Shown here: piece by piece, positions 39,332-48,478 of the stretch
Position numbering within the stretch: position 1 is the stretch's first letter
Layout: every line of letters begins with the position of its first letter
Source: Legionella steelei
GTDB taxonomy: Bacteria; Pseudomonadota; Gammaproteobacteria; Legionellales; Legionellaceae
Direction: 5' to 3'
Length of the DNA stretch: 64,000 nucleotides
Assembly (NCBI RefSeq): GCF_001468005.1
Contig: NZ_LNYY01000021.1
Coordinates: 842,500 to 906,499, forward strand
The notes under the pieces: model-generated
Seen by the model: only the letters and a program-made list of their open reading frames with translations
Told to the model about the DNA's origin: nothing
Databases searched by the model: none
Translations under genes and position numbers: made by a program

Positions 39332-42300
39332 TCGAACACTAAGCGTGAACAAAGTACTAAAAAGAATTTGGATGCTTTTAGCGGTCTTGATTATTTTTAT
39401 GGCTGTATTATCCAGCATTTTTCGTTCTCTGACTCCCTGGGCAAAAGAATATAAGGGAGAAGTCGAGCATCATCTGTCAATTTTAATAGGACAACCGGTA
39501 ACCATTCAAACCATGGAAACTGGATGGCATTGGTTTCAACCGATGCTTAAATTGAATCAAGTCACTTTGGGAGACGATTCAAAACATAACTTTCGTATCA
39601 ATAAATTGTTAGTTGGCATTAATTTATTTAAATCCCTATGGAGTTGGCAGATACAACCCGGGGTTCTCTATATCGACGATATGCATCTGAATTTGAGAGA
39701 AATAGATAATCACTGGGCTATCGATGGTGTTGCAACTGACTCATTAAATACCAGCGATATGACCCCAGAGAAGACCAAGCAAATTTTGATTTGGCTATCA
39801 CAACAAGAACATTTGATCATTAAACATGTTACCGCATATTTCCATTTTAGTGATGGAGGATTGATTCCTGTTAATGTGTTAAATATATCTGTGGCAAATA
39901 GAAGCGGGCATTATAAGTTTAAGGGCGAAGCACGGCTTGAACAAACAAATAGCACTGATTTTCGACTTTTAGGCGATGGATATTTTGATCCGGAACACTT
40001 TGAGGACATTGAAGGAAAATTTTATTTCTCAGCTAAAAATATAGTACCTGCTCAGTGGCAAAGTCTATTCCCAAAGACAACGGAGCATTTAGAAGGTGGC
40101 AAGGGTAATATTGATTTATGGCTCGATATGCATCATGGTGCAGTTTCTTCAGTACAAGCACAGGTATCATTTAAGCGACTTGCTTGGCGGTTGCTGAATA
40201 ATCAACAGAGCCAATTGATTCAATCATTCTTTGCTAACCTTTCTTGGAAACCCGATAATTTAGGTTGGCAGCTCCATATTGATCCAATCAAATTACGTAT
40301 CGGTGGTGTAACATGGCCTGAGAATCAATTATTGCTGAAATACAATAAGGAGCAACAAAGTTATCTATTATTTGTAAAATCAATCATTATTGAATCATTG
40401 TTGTCTAACGCCATTAACTGGCCAGAAAGTATCCAGGGCTTATTGGACATGAAACCAAAGGGAGCCTTAAAGGATACCCAGATTCTTGTTACATTGAATA
40501 ACACTGTTTCAGTCATTCCTCCAATTCCATTTTTCGGTACCGTTGCAAACGAGCACTCACAGACACAATCTACAACTTCTTCAGCCACGGCACAAAACTC
40601 TATGGATCTAGTACAAAAAGGCGAGAAGTTTTCCATTAATGATTATTCAATAAATTATGTTTTAACACGATTTGAGCAGCTAGGATGGAATGCTAAAGAC
40701 AATATACCCCAAGTAAAAAATCTTTCTGGTGTAATTAATTGGCAACCTGACCAGGGGCGTTTGGAGTTTGACTCTGAAAATACATCAATTAAAGTAAAAG
40801 GTTATCCAGAGCAAACATTGACATTACTCAATGGTGCTCTTGAGTGGAAAGAGTTGAGTGATGGTTTACGCATTAGTATGGAGCGATTTGTAATAAATCA
40901 GCCAGAGCTCACATTAAGTTTACAAGGTGCTGTAGATCAAGTGACTCGCCACTCTGTAGGCCATATTCGTCTTGGCCTAGAGTTTGCTGGTAAAAACTGG
41001 CAGCAATGGACTGTGTTTTTGCCTAAAAAATACATGAAACCCAAATTATATTTCTGGCTAAAAAATGATGTGAAACGTATTGCTGAGGCCAGTGGAAAAA
41101 TAACACTCAATGGTTTAGCCAAAGATTTCCCTTTTGATAATAATACAGGCGAATTCTCTATAGAGAGTTATGCAAGCGGGGGAGAGATTGCGATTAACTC
41201 CAAATGGCAGGTCGTAAAAGAGATCGATGGATACATACATTTAAAAAATCGTAACCTCAATATTGATATAGTCCATGCTAATTTTCATGGTGTACCTGCA
41301 AAAGATATGCATTTACGTATAGATAGCATAGGGAATAACAAAGAGAATTTATTGGTAAATGGAACAATTGATGCATCAGTACAAAAAATGATGAATTATG
41401 TTATGGCTTCTCCTTTAAGGAAAAAGCTATCACTCTTGAAAATGCTTTCGGTGAAAGGTACAGCGTTAGTCAAATTAAGCGTACAAGTCCCTTTATATCC
41501 GGAAAATGATGATGTACTTGCGAAAGGTAATGTGACATTAAAAAAAAACACCCTGCTGGTGAATTATGAGTTAGCTCAATTTGCTGCACGAAATTTATCA
41601 GGTACGTTGATGTTTGATGAAGCAGGAGTAACAGACAGTTACCTTTTTGCTGATATCTTGGGACACCCAATGAACATCAAGATTCAATCGGTTAAATTAC
41701 CCAAGCCTGCTACTACGATTGCTATTAATGGAAAATGTTCTGTTGATTCCTTGAAGAATCAATTTAAATTACCTTTGTTTGATTTAGTGGAAGGTTCTTT
41801 TAATGCAAATGCTTTATTAAAGTTAAGCGATAAACCTTCTGAAGCGGACAGCATTAGCTTTAATAGTACTTTGGAGGGCTTAGATGTCAACTTGCCTGCA
41901 CCTTTAGGTAAAAAATCAGATACAAAGGCACCACTGGAGTTAAATCTTGAACTCAAATCAAAAAAATTAATTCGCTTGCGTGGTCGTTATGATAATCGTT
42001 TAAGTGCTGATTTGTTATTTAAAAACGCGAAGGAAGGTTATGCCTTTAATTCAGGCCAATTACGTTTAGGTAGCGAAAATGCTGTAAATCAGAATTTACC
42101 AGGATTGTCTGTTGTTGGCAGGTTACAAGGATTTGATCTACAAGAATGGAAAGACATATTTGATCAATTTCCTGCAGCGAAAACCAATACCTCTATGCTG
42201 TCAAATCTGCGAATTATCAATGTAACCATAGATAAGCTCGATTTTTTGAGGCAACAGTTTAATCAAATGGTTGTTAAAGCAAAAATATTGCCTAATAAAG

Positions 42301-43310
42301 ACTGGTCTTTTAATTTACAACAAAAAAATATTGCAGCTGACTTAACCTATCGTCCTCTTGCGAATGAATTAAGTGGGCATGTGCGTTATTTGCATTTGGA
42401 CAAGATTGATACCGCAAGTGATGAACTTGCTGAGACGACACAACTGCATCCGGATCAAATACCAAACCTTAATTTACGCATTGACAATTTATCTGTGGGT
42501 AAAATACAAGTTGGTGATTTAACTTTGAAAAGTCAATCGACTGCTGAAAAATGGAAAATGGAGTATTGTCAGATTAATTCTCCAGTATATCAGATCAATG
42601 CCCAGGGAGAATGGACTCAAAAAGAGAATATAAATCAGACCAATCTTGATGTAAAACTGAACATCACTAATTTAGCTAAAACTTTAGAGCGTTGGAATGT
42701 AATGCCTGCTGTTCATGCCAAAAAAGGATATATGGAGTTTCATGGCGGTTGGAAAAAAGGTATATATCAATTTTCTCTTGCCTCGCTGAAAGGTAATATG
42801 TATTTACAACTTAAAAATGGAAGAATTACGCATTTAAGCAAGGAAACTGAAGAAAAATTAGATCTTGGTAAGTTATTAAGCATCCTAAGCTTACAGACTA
42901 TTCCACGACGCTTACAGTTAGATTTTAGTGATTTGGCGCATCAAGGATATAGTTTTGATATTTTTGAAGGTAACTTTGTTGTGAGTAAAGGAATTATGAG
43001 TACACAAGACAGTTATCTTGATGGCCCAGTTGCTTATGCAGGCATGAAAGGAGGCCTTGATTTGGTCAAACATACTTATGACCTGAATTTAAAAATATCG
43101 CCACATATAACTGCAAGTTTACCGGTCGTCGCGACGATTGCGGGAGGCCCTGTGGCTGGTGTCGCTGCTTGGGTGGCGAACAAAATTATTAATCAAAGCA
43201 TGCAAAAAATTTCTGGATACAGTTATAAAATTTCAGGGCCATGGAATGAGCCTGTTGTACAGCAACTTAATATTGTAAAGAAGCTAATGAAAAAAGAAGC
43301 TCATAACTGA
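39324..43310 (+). CDS. YhdP family AsmA-like envelope protein
   Basis: A 1328-residue protein with one N-terminal membrane helix (residues about 11-33, RIWMLLAVLIIFMAVLSSIF) and a very long periplasmic beta-rich body. The first 100 residues (TPWAKEYKGEVEHHLSILIG and METGWHWFQPMLKLNQVTL) and the C-terminus (GGPVAGVAAWVANKI, YKISGPWNEPVV) match YhdP/DUF3971. YhdP, TamB and YdbH bridge the membranes and carry phospholipid to the outer membrane in E. coli. The start at 39324 gives eight bases of overlap with fliJ; a frame from 39267 adds a spurious lysine-rich leader. The overlap puts an envelope gene in the flagellar transcript. Confidence 0.9.
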   Translation: MSNRTLSVNKVLKRIWMLLAVLIIFMAVLSSIFRSLTPWAKEYKGEVEHHLSILIGQPVTIQTMETGWHWFQPMLKLNQVTLGDDSKHNFRINKLLVGINLFKSLWSWQIQPGVLYIDDMHLNLREIDNHWAIDGVATDSLNTSDMTPEKTKQILIWLSQQEHLIIKHVTAYFHFSDGGLIPVNVLNISVANRSGHYKFKGEARLEQTNSTDFRLLGDGYFDPEHFEDIEGKFYFSAKNIVPAQWQSLFPKTTEHLEGGKGNIDLWLDMHHGAVSSVQAQVSFKRLAWRLLNNQQSQLIQSFFANLSWKPDNLGWQLHIDPIKLRIGGVTWPENQLLLKYNKEQQSYLLFVKSIIIESLLSNAINWPESIQGLLDMKPKGALKDTQILVTLNNTVSVIPPIPFFGTVANEHSQTQSTTSSATAQNSMDLVQKGEKFSINDYSINYVLTRFEQLGWNAKDNIPQVKNLSGVINWQPDQGRLEFDSENTSIKVKGYPEQTLTLLNGALEWKELSDGLRISMERFVINQPELTLSLQGAVDQVTRHSVGHIRLGLEFAGKNWQQWTVFLPKKYMKPKLYFWLKNDVKRIAEASGKITLNGLAKDFPFDNNTGEFSIESYASGGEIAINSKWQVVKEIDGYIHLKNRNLNIDIVHANFHGVPAKDMHLRIDSIGNNKENLLVNGTIDASVQKMMNYVMASPLRKKLSLLKMLSVKGTALVKLSVQVPLYPENDDVLAKGNVTLKKNTLLVNYELAQFAARNLSGTLMFDEAGVTDSYLFADILGHPMNIKIQSVKLPKPATTIAINGKCSVDSLKNQFKLPLFDLVEGSFNANALLKLSDKPSEADSISFNSTLEGLDVNLPAPLGKKSDTKAPLELNLELKSKKLIRLRGRYDNRLSADLLFKNAKEGYAFNSGQLRLGSENAVNQNLPGLSVVGRLQGFDLQEWKDIFDQFPAAKTNTSMLSNLRIINVTIDKLDFLRQQFNQMVVKAKILPNKDWSFNLQQKNIAADLTYRPLANELSGHVRYLHLDKIDTASDELAETTQLHPDQIPNLNLRIDNLSVGKIQVGDLTLKSQSTAEKWKMEYCQINSPVYQINAQGEWTQKENINQTNLDVKLNITNLAKTLERWNVMPAVHAKKGYMEFHGGWKKGIYQFSLASLKGNMYLQLKNGRITHLSKETEEKLDLGKLLSILSLQTIPRRLQLDFSDLAHQGYSFDIFEGNFVVSKGIMSTQDSYLDGPVAYAGMKGGLDLVKHTYDLNLKISPHITASLPVVATIAGGPVAGVAAWVANKIINQSMQKISGYSYKISGPWNEPVVQQLNIVKKLMKKEAHN

Positions 43311-43320
43311 GAGGCCGTAG

Positions 43321-43414
43321 CTTTGTAGCTTGGGTGCAACGGCAGCCGACCCCGGAAGCTTAGCGTCACCCATTGTTGCGCTCGGAATGATTCCACGGTA
43401 CCCAAGCTACAAAG
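43321..43414. repeat. Palindrome after the YhdP-like gene
   Basis: CTTTGTAGCTTGGGT (43321-43335) and ACCCAAGCTACAAAG (43400-43414) are exact complements over 15 bases; inside, GCAAC and GTTGC also pair. It starts ten bases after the stop codon and likely ends the flagellar transcript. It is a variant (GTAGCTTGGGT) of the GTAGCCTGGGT family. Confidence 0.65.
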
Positions 43415-43476
43415 TTATAAAAAAATCCGGGTTATAAAGCACTCTGCTACAATTAACAAAAAAAACGAAGACTTGA

Positions 43477-44019
43477 ATGTTACATCTTATATTTGATCGT
43501 TATTGGGATATTTGCTTATTAAGAGATAGCCCAGAAAATACGCCTTATTCCGTTACTCGAATGGTTTTGAGCGGCATTTTGTTGGCGTTACTGATGACGG
43601 TTGAATGGAATTATTCTTATTTTAACTCTTCCGAAGATATGATAAATAATGCATTTATTTCGATATGCCTGGTCATTTCTTATGTTATTTATACTTATCT
43701 AATTTTGTATTTTAAAGGATTGACCACTCGGCTGGTACAAACCGTTACCTCATTATATTGTATCAATATTGTTATCCATATATTGGTCACTCCTTTATTG
43801 ATCCTTGCACCTTATTTATCGCTTATTCATTTAAGGAATCCTTTATTTTTATTTGTTGGTATTGTCTATTTATTTTTAAGTTTAGGCTTATCTGTTTGGG
43901 AATTTGTTATCACTGCACATATTTATAAATTCGCATTAAACATAACAGCAATTCAATCCGTATTAGCGGCATTTGGTTTAATTGCAGTTAATGTTTTAAC
44001 TGTTTCTTTATTACAATGA
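43477..44019 (+). CDS. Uncharacterised five-helix inner membrane protein
   Basis: A 180-residue very hydrophobic protein with about five membrane segments (near residues 28-44, 58-80, 86-110, 118-140 and 150-178), no signal peptide and no recognisable catalytic motif. The layout is Yip1-like, but no signature settles that. It precedes mpl by 13 bases on the same strand, so they probably share a transcript. Function unknown. Confidence 0.75.
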   Translation: MLHLIFDRYWDICLLRDSPENTPYSVTRMVLSGILLALLMTVEWNYSYFNSSEDMINNAFISICLVISYVIYTYLILYFKGLTTRLVQTVTSLYCINIVIHILVTPLLILAPYLSLIHLRNPLFLFVGIVYLFLSLGLSVWEFVITAHIYKFALNITAIQSVLAAFGLIAVNVLTVSLLQ

Positions 44020-44032
44020 GATTAGGATTATT

Positions 44033-45397
44033 ATGCACTTACATATTTTAGGTATAAGCGGAACTTTTATGAGCGCCCTGGCTTTACTGGCGCGTGATGC
44101 GGGATATAAGGTAACTGGAAGTGATGCTAATTGTTACCCGCCAGTAAGTGATTTGCTTGCAGCAAAAGGGATAGCTTGGACTGATGGTTATGATGATGCA
44201 ACCTTAGCACTACAAGCCGATTTAATTATTGTGGGCAATGCAATAAAAAGAGGTATGCCTGTGCTTGAGGCAGTAATAGAAGCTGGAAAACAATACACTT
44301 CTGGGCCTCAATGGCTTGCTGAAAATATTCTATCCAAATACCAAGTCATCGCTGTTTCTGGTACCCACGGTAAAACGACGACTACTTCAATGATAGCTTG
44401 GATTTTACATCAAGCAGGACTTAATCCTGGTTTTTTAATTGGAGGGGTGTCATCTGATTTTAAAACAAGTGCATGCTTAGGATCAGGCAAATGGTTTGTG
44501 ATTGAAGCAGACGAATATGATAGTGCTTTTTTCGACAAACGTCCAAAATTTATGCATTACCGACCCAGAATTGCTATTTTAAATAATCTGGAGTTTGACC
44601 ATGCAGATATTTATCCTGATTTGGCTGCAATTCAATTACAATTTCATTATTTGTTAAGAACTATTCCGGCGAGTGGTGTTGCGATTAAGCCTCGAGATGA
44701 TAAAGCATTGAATGAGGTCATTGCTCGTGGTCAATATTCCCGAATTGAAGAGCTGGCTTTGGATGGCGATGCCCAATGGTCAGCGCAATTGATAGAAGAA
44801 AATGGCTCCGCATTTAAAGTGTTGCATCATGGAAAAGAGGTCGCTGAGGTTAGATGGTCTTTGATCGGGCGTTTTAATGTGGAAAATGGTTTAGCTGCTC
44901 TTGCTGCAAGTGTTAATGCTGGCGTCAGTCCAAACGTAGCAGCGGAGGCTTTAGAGCGTTTTACCCCAGTAAAGCGTCGTTTGGAGGTGCGATCAAATCG
45001 ACATGGCGTAACAGTTTATGATGATTTTGCGCATCATCCTACTGCCATTATGCGAACAGTTGACGCTTTACAACGAAGTAACCGCCATCAACGTATTTTT
45101 GCTGTATTAGAGTTTGCATCGTATACCATGCGTACTGGAGTTCATGCAGATGAAATGGCACATGCCTTGAAACCAGTTCAAGGTGCTTATGTTTTAGAAC
45201 CACATGATTTTAATTTGAACGAAACGTTGGGGAATTGGACTTGTCCCTATAAAATTTGCAAAGACCATGATGAAATAATTCAAGAGGTATCGAATATAGT
45301 GCAAGAGGGGGATGCTGTTTTGGTCATGAGTAATCGAGGCTTTAATGGGATCCACCAGAAACTAATTAACTCCATAGATGAGCGTTTTTCTAGATAG
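44033..45397 (+). CDS. mpl: UDP-N-acetylmuramate:L-alanyl-gamma-D-glutamyl-meso-diaminopimelate ligase
   Basis: Mpl re-attaches recycled murein tripeptide to UDP-MurNAc. The 454-residue Mur ligase has MHLHILGISGTFMSALALLA at its start (the Mpl form of the first Rossmann motif), the P-loop AVSGTHGKTTTTSMIAW, NNLEFDHADIY in the central domain, and YDDFAHHPTAI at the C-terminal domain. The GIS-GTFM start and the absence of further Mur genes nearby separate it from MurC. The gene is intact and followed by a palindrome. Confidence 0.94.
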   Translation: MHLHILGISGTFMSALALLARDAGYKVTGSDANCYPPVSDLLAAKGIAWTDGYDDATLALQADLIIVGNAIKRGMPVLEAVIEAGKQYTSGPQWLAENILSKYQVIAVSGTHGKTTTTSMIAWILHQAGLNPGFLIGGVSSDFKTSACLGSGKWFVIEADEYDSAFFDKRPKFMHYRPRIAILNNLEFDHADIYPDLAAIQLQFHYLLRTIPASGVAIKPRDDKALNEVIARGQYSRIEELALDGDAQWSAQLIEENGSAFKVLHHGKEVAEVRWSLIGRFNVENGLAALAASVNAGVSPNVAAEALERFTPVKRRLEVRSNRHGVTVYDDFAHHPTAIMRTVDALQRSNRHQRIFAVLEFASYTMRTGVHADEMAHALKPVQGAYVLEPHDFNLNETLGNWTCPYKICKDHDEIIQEVSNIVQEGDAVLVMSNRGFNGIHQKLINSIDERFSR

Positions 45398-45405
45398 ATT
45401 GTAAT

Positions 45406-45478
45406 CTGAGTGTAGCGCAGCGAACCCCGGAGTTAAAAGCCATCGCTTTCCCTGGGTTGCGCTTTGCTGCACCCAGGA
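45406..45478. repeat. Imperfect palindrome after mpl
   Basis: CTGAGTGTAGCGCAGCGAACCC near its left end pairs imperfectly with GGGTTGCGCTTTGCTGCACCCAG near its right end. It starts just past the mpl stop and belongs to the same broad palindrome family. The whole gap to the next gene is 308 bases (45398-45705) and also carries the promoter at 45602-45630; no other gene is seen in it. Confidence 0.55.
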
Positions 45479-45601
45479 TCCAATACATAAAAAAGTACTT
45501 TTCCACCTGTTTCTCACTGAATTATCCTCGAGCGCATTGGACATAAAAAATCAGAAAAAGGACTTTCAATTCTTTTTATGCTCAATTAGTTAAATTAATA
45601 G

Positions 45602-45630
45602 TTGCAATATTTTTTATAGGTTGCTATAAA
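45602..45630 (+). promoter_or_regulatory. Sigma-70 promoter of the orphan two-gene operon
   Basis: TTGCAA (45602-45607), 17 bases, TATAAA (45625-45630): a good -35/-10 pair with ideal spacing. Transcription would start near 45637, leaving a leader of about 70 bases before the ATG at 45706. No clear PmrA-type repeat was found beside it. Confidence 0.6.
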
Positions 45631-45705
45631 AAATGGAGGCGTTTAAATTTTTGGACGAATGACGCGTTGCAGTTATTGCGGGTCAATATTTGCAGGAGGG
45701 ACGCA

Positions 45706-46305
45706 ATGACAAAGTTTGCCGAATTTCAGCAAAAAGCAAAACAACTAGCAACGTGTTTAGCAAGAACTTATGGACAACATGTGGGATGCTTAAGTTTATT
45801 TTCTCTGTTTATACCTAGCCATGCTGCCATGGATGATGCGACTACAATAAGTACGCTGGCTCACAGTTTGGATGAGACATATGAGTTAATCCAATATGCT
45901 AGGCTCGTTAAAAAAGATCCTCTGTTAACCCTAGATGATTTCAATGAATTTAGAAGAAAAATTCTTATTGGAATATATTTGGTAAAGTGGGTTCAATATG
46001 ATTCTGTAGTAAGTAATTGTCTTCATCAATCTCTGATTGATTTTTTTCGAACTCATTTAGGAGTTCAGTCTATTAAGGAAATAGATCAGGATTTTTTTGA
46101 TTCATGTTTAAGTGACCTTAGCTATTATTGTACTTTTGTCTATGAACGGCGTGAAGAACAAACATATTTTGATCTTAACAAGCGATTAGGAGCAACAATT
46201 CAAAAAGACATTCATGAGTCAAGGCATTTTTTGTTTAACAAAAATGGTTCGTCTTTATCTGAGATTTATAGAGGAATCATGAATTCTTTGGGAAGTGTGT
46301 ATTAA
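45706..46305 (+). CDS. Orphan protein, 199 residues, first of a two-gene operon
   Basis: No family recognised. The protein is mostly helical and soluble, with a moderately hydrophobic stretch at residues 27-42 (GQHVGCLSLFSLFIPSHAAM) that is too polar for a sure membrane helix but could be a weak signal. Later parts are acidic/aromatic (DEIDQDFFDSC-like region, YYCTFVYERREEQ). The start ATG 45706 has GGAGGGACGCA directly before it, so it is preferred over 45667. It is transcribed with the 439-residue orphan nine bases downstream from a good sigma-70 promoter, which suggests they act together. Confidence 0.75.
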   Translation: MTKFAEFQQKAKQLATCLARTYGQHVGCLSLFSLFIPSHAAMDDATTISTLAHSLDETYELIQYARLVKKDPLLTLDDFNEFRRKILIGIYLVKWVQYDSVVSNCLHQSLIDFFRTHLGVQSIKEIDQDFFDSCLSDLSYYCTFVYERREEQTYFDLNKRLGATIQKDIHESRHFLFNKNGSSLSEIYRGIMNSLGSVY

Positions 46306-46314
46306 GGAGGATGT

Positions 46315-47634
46315 ATGACTTTTATCCCACCAACATTTGCAAAACTTAGAGTCAATACGCTTAATTTGGAACCTAAATATTCTACTTTATTAGGACGATA
46401 TACAATAACAGATAGCCAAGCTAGCAGTGGCTCCTCCCTGGAGGTATTAATCGCTAGAACAAATGATGTAATTCGATGTAAATCGGGCAGGGGGACGCAA
46501 ATTGATGTATTCAATAAACTAGTAAATTATTTGCGAGATATTCCCAAAGAAAATAAAGAAAAAATCAAAGAAGGCGCGTTGTATTTGTTGGGGGCATTAA
46601 TTCACCGCTATTTTCGCTTGATTAAAGAATACGAGAATCCTGATGGATATATCTCTTGGTCGCTCTTTGGATGTGATATAACCACTGTAAAGTTATTTTT
46701 AGCCATAAGAACTGCATTACAGTTTAAAGCGATGGAGGGGGTTAAGAAGAGATATAAATCGGAAGATTTAAAGATTCTTGATGCGGTTACCGCTGTAAAA
46801 GCTCTAGAGGCTTTTCGAAACAATATGTTTGAGAAGGACAAAGAGGATGTTCCTCTTTATAAGAGTTATCCTCATTTTGCTGAGGACAGTAATTTCGAGC
46901 AATATTTGTTGGATATTATTGAAGAACAAACAGATCGTGGCGAAGTTCTTCTAGAGCGATTTAAAGCAGTTGACTTTCTTCAATCTTTAGCGGAAAGAAT
47001 TGATGAAGAACAGAAACAGATTGAAAAAGAAATCGAGAAATGGTGTAAGGGAGTAGCAAAAGATTATAAGGACTTTAATGCTTTTCGAACTTTAGGTGGC
47101 AAAGCCATCAATGAAAGTATCGTAAAACACGTTGAATCAGAGAAAGCAAGAAATATAATATTTAGAGTATTTTATACCGGGTTGGTTCAAGAAAATTTAG
47201 AATCTATGAATCACGGTATGTTCCAAACAAAAATGAAGGAATGTTATGACTTTACCTGCAGTTTTATTCTTTTTGGTGGCTATGCTTTAGTGTTGCAACA
47301 TCAACCAAAGATGTTTGACAAACACTTTTCATTTATTATCCAACAAGCTTTAGGACTGGAGCGATCTCTCGAGCAACTGACCAATGAGGATATGTATGAT
47401 GGGGCGAGGTTTCTCAAACAGTTTCTTGAAGCAGAGCCTAGTGTTGTCTTGGATTGTAGTTTCTTTTATGGAAGAGATATAAGGAATGCTATGGGAAGAG
47501 ATAAAGTGAATGCCCTGGGCAGAGAGAAAATGAATACTGCACTCGCGAAGATGGAGTCAGAATTACATAGCGCTGTTTTGGCTTCTCAAAAACAGGATGA
47601 AGAAAAAGAAAAAGTTGTGGCGCTCGCACATTGA
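46315..47634 (+). CDS. Orphan protein, 439 residues, effector-like C-terminus
   Basis: No family recognised. A helical, soluble protein with a coiled-coil-prone segment near residues 220-245 (RIDEEQKQIEKEIEKWCKG), a curious tandem near the end (GRDIRNAMGRDKVNALGREK), and a C-terminus reading QKQDEEKEKVVALAH. A glutamate-rich block followed by a hydrophobic residue three or four from the end is the pattern of Dot/Icm type IV signals, so it is a candidate effector, by composition only. AAGGAGG lies four bases before its ATG. A palindrome ends the unit. Confidence 0.75.
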   Translation: MTFIPPTFAKLRVNTLNLEPKYSTLLGRYTITDSQASSGSSLEVLIARTNDVIRCKSGRGTQIDVFNKLVNYLRDIPKENKEKIKEGALYLLGALIHRYFRLIKEYENPDGYISWSLFGCDITTVKLFLAIRTALQFKAMEGVKKRYKSEDLKILDAVTAVKALEAFRNNMFEKDKEDVPLYKSYPHFAEDSNFEQYLLDIIEEQTDRGEVLLERFKAVDFLQSLAERIDEEQKQIEKEIEKWCKGVAKDYKDFNAFRTLGGKAINESIVKHVESEKARNIIFRVFYTGLVQENLESMNHGMFQTKMKECYDFTCSFILFGGYALVLQHQPKMFDKHFSFIIQQALGLERSLEQLTNEDMYDGARFLKQFLEAEPSVVLDCSFFYGRDIRNAMGRDKVNALGREKMNTALAKMESELHSAVLASQKQDEEKEKVVALAH

Positions 47635-47646
47635 TTTGAGGCTGTT

Positions 47647-47713
47647 TAGCCTGGATAAAGTATTTAATAGAGGGGTTAGTCCTATGTTGAACTCTATGTA
47701 CTCGTCCAGGCTA
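47647..47713. repeat. Palindrome after the orphan operon
   Basis: TAGCCTGGA (47647-47655) and TCCAGGCTA (47705-47713) pair perfectly around about 49 bases. The right arm again ends in GGCTACAC, as in the other family members. It separates the convergent orphan operon and the transporter gene at 47718. Confidence 0.6.
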
Positions 47714-47717
47714 CACA

Positions 47718-48476
47718 TTATAACTTTTTATTATGAAAAAATTCATTTTCTTGCTGGATGTAATCAAGATCCATGCGAAATAAATTAAATTTTGTTTTTT
47801 TATCATAAATATCAATTTGTTCTATTTTTTTAAGTTTATTAACCAAATTTATAGAGAGAGGAAGGCCACATAACTCCATAAATACTTTAATAAACCACAT
47901 GGTACACATCATCGACACGAATACTGAATCAGGCAGTGTTTTGTAAAATGCAATCGTTGTAAAAATCACACTATCTAGACCTGATGCCAAAAATGAGGAA
48001 AGAACAAATCGACCAGCCATATATCGTCCCTGAACTCTAATCTTAGTTTTAGCAATAAGGTATGAGTTAAAGGACTCGGAAATTAGATAACTGATGAATG
48101 ATGCTAAAATAATTCTGAAGTTAATGGTTAACAATGTATCAAAAATAGCATTATTTGTTGCAAAACTGGGATTGGGCATGTGGATTACGAGTTGACCATA
48201 CAAAATGAAAAACAAATTAAATATGAACCCACACCAAATAGTACGACGTGCATATTTATAACCATACACCTCAGTGATCAAATCAGAAAGCAAAAAAGAT
48301 AATGGAAAAATCAATGTTCCAGCATCTGTTGTTAAACCGCAAATACTAATTAGCCGAGGATCAAACCAATTGGCCAATACGATGATCATCGAATAAGTTA
48401 AAGTCAGATACCATAAATGATTCGAATGGATAATCACTGCGCTATTTTTAGATGTACTATTTATTACTGTATCCAT
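47718..48476 (-). CDS. VUT family transporter, queuosine-precursor type (YhhQ-like)
   Basis: A 252-residue membrane protein with about six helices. The block TTDAGTLIFPLSFLLSDLIT and EVYGYKYARRTIW is the signature of the YhhQ/QPTR (vitamin uptake transporter) family, which imports queuosine precursors such as preQ0 or preQ1. Its start is only two bases from the end of the next transporter gene, so the two are co-transcribed leftward. A paralogue pair in tandem is unusual; they could form a heteromer or have different substrates. Confidence 0.85.
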   Translation of the reverse strand: MDTVINSTSKNSAVIIHSNHLWYLTLTYSMIIVLANWFDPRLISICGLTTDAGTLIFPLSFLLSDLITEVYGYKYARRTIWCGFIFNLFFILYGQLVIHMPNPSFATNNAIFDTLLTINFRIILASFISYLISESFNSYLIAKTKIRVQGRYMAGRFVLSSFLASGLDSVIFTTIAFYKTLPDSVFVSMMCTMWFIKVFMELCGLPLSINLVNKLKKIEQIDIYDKKTKFNLFRMDLDYIQQENEFFHNKKL

Positions 48477-48478
48477 TA

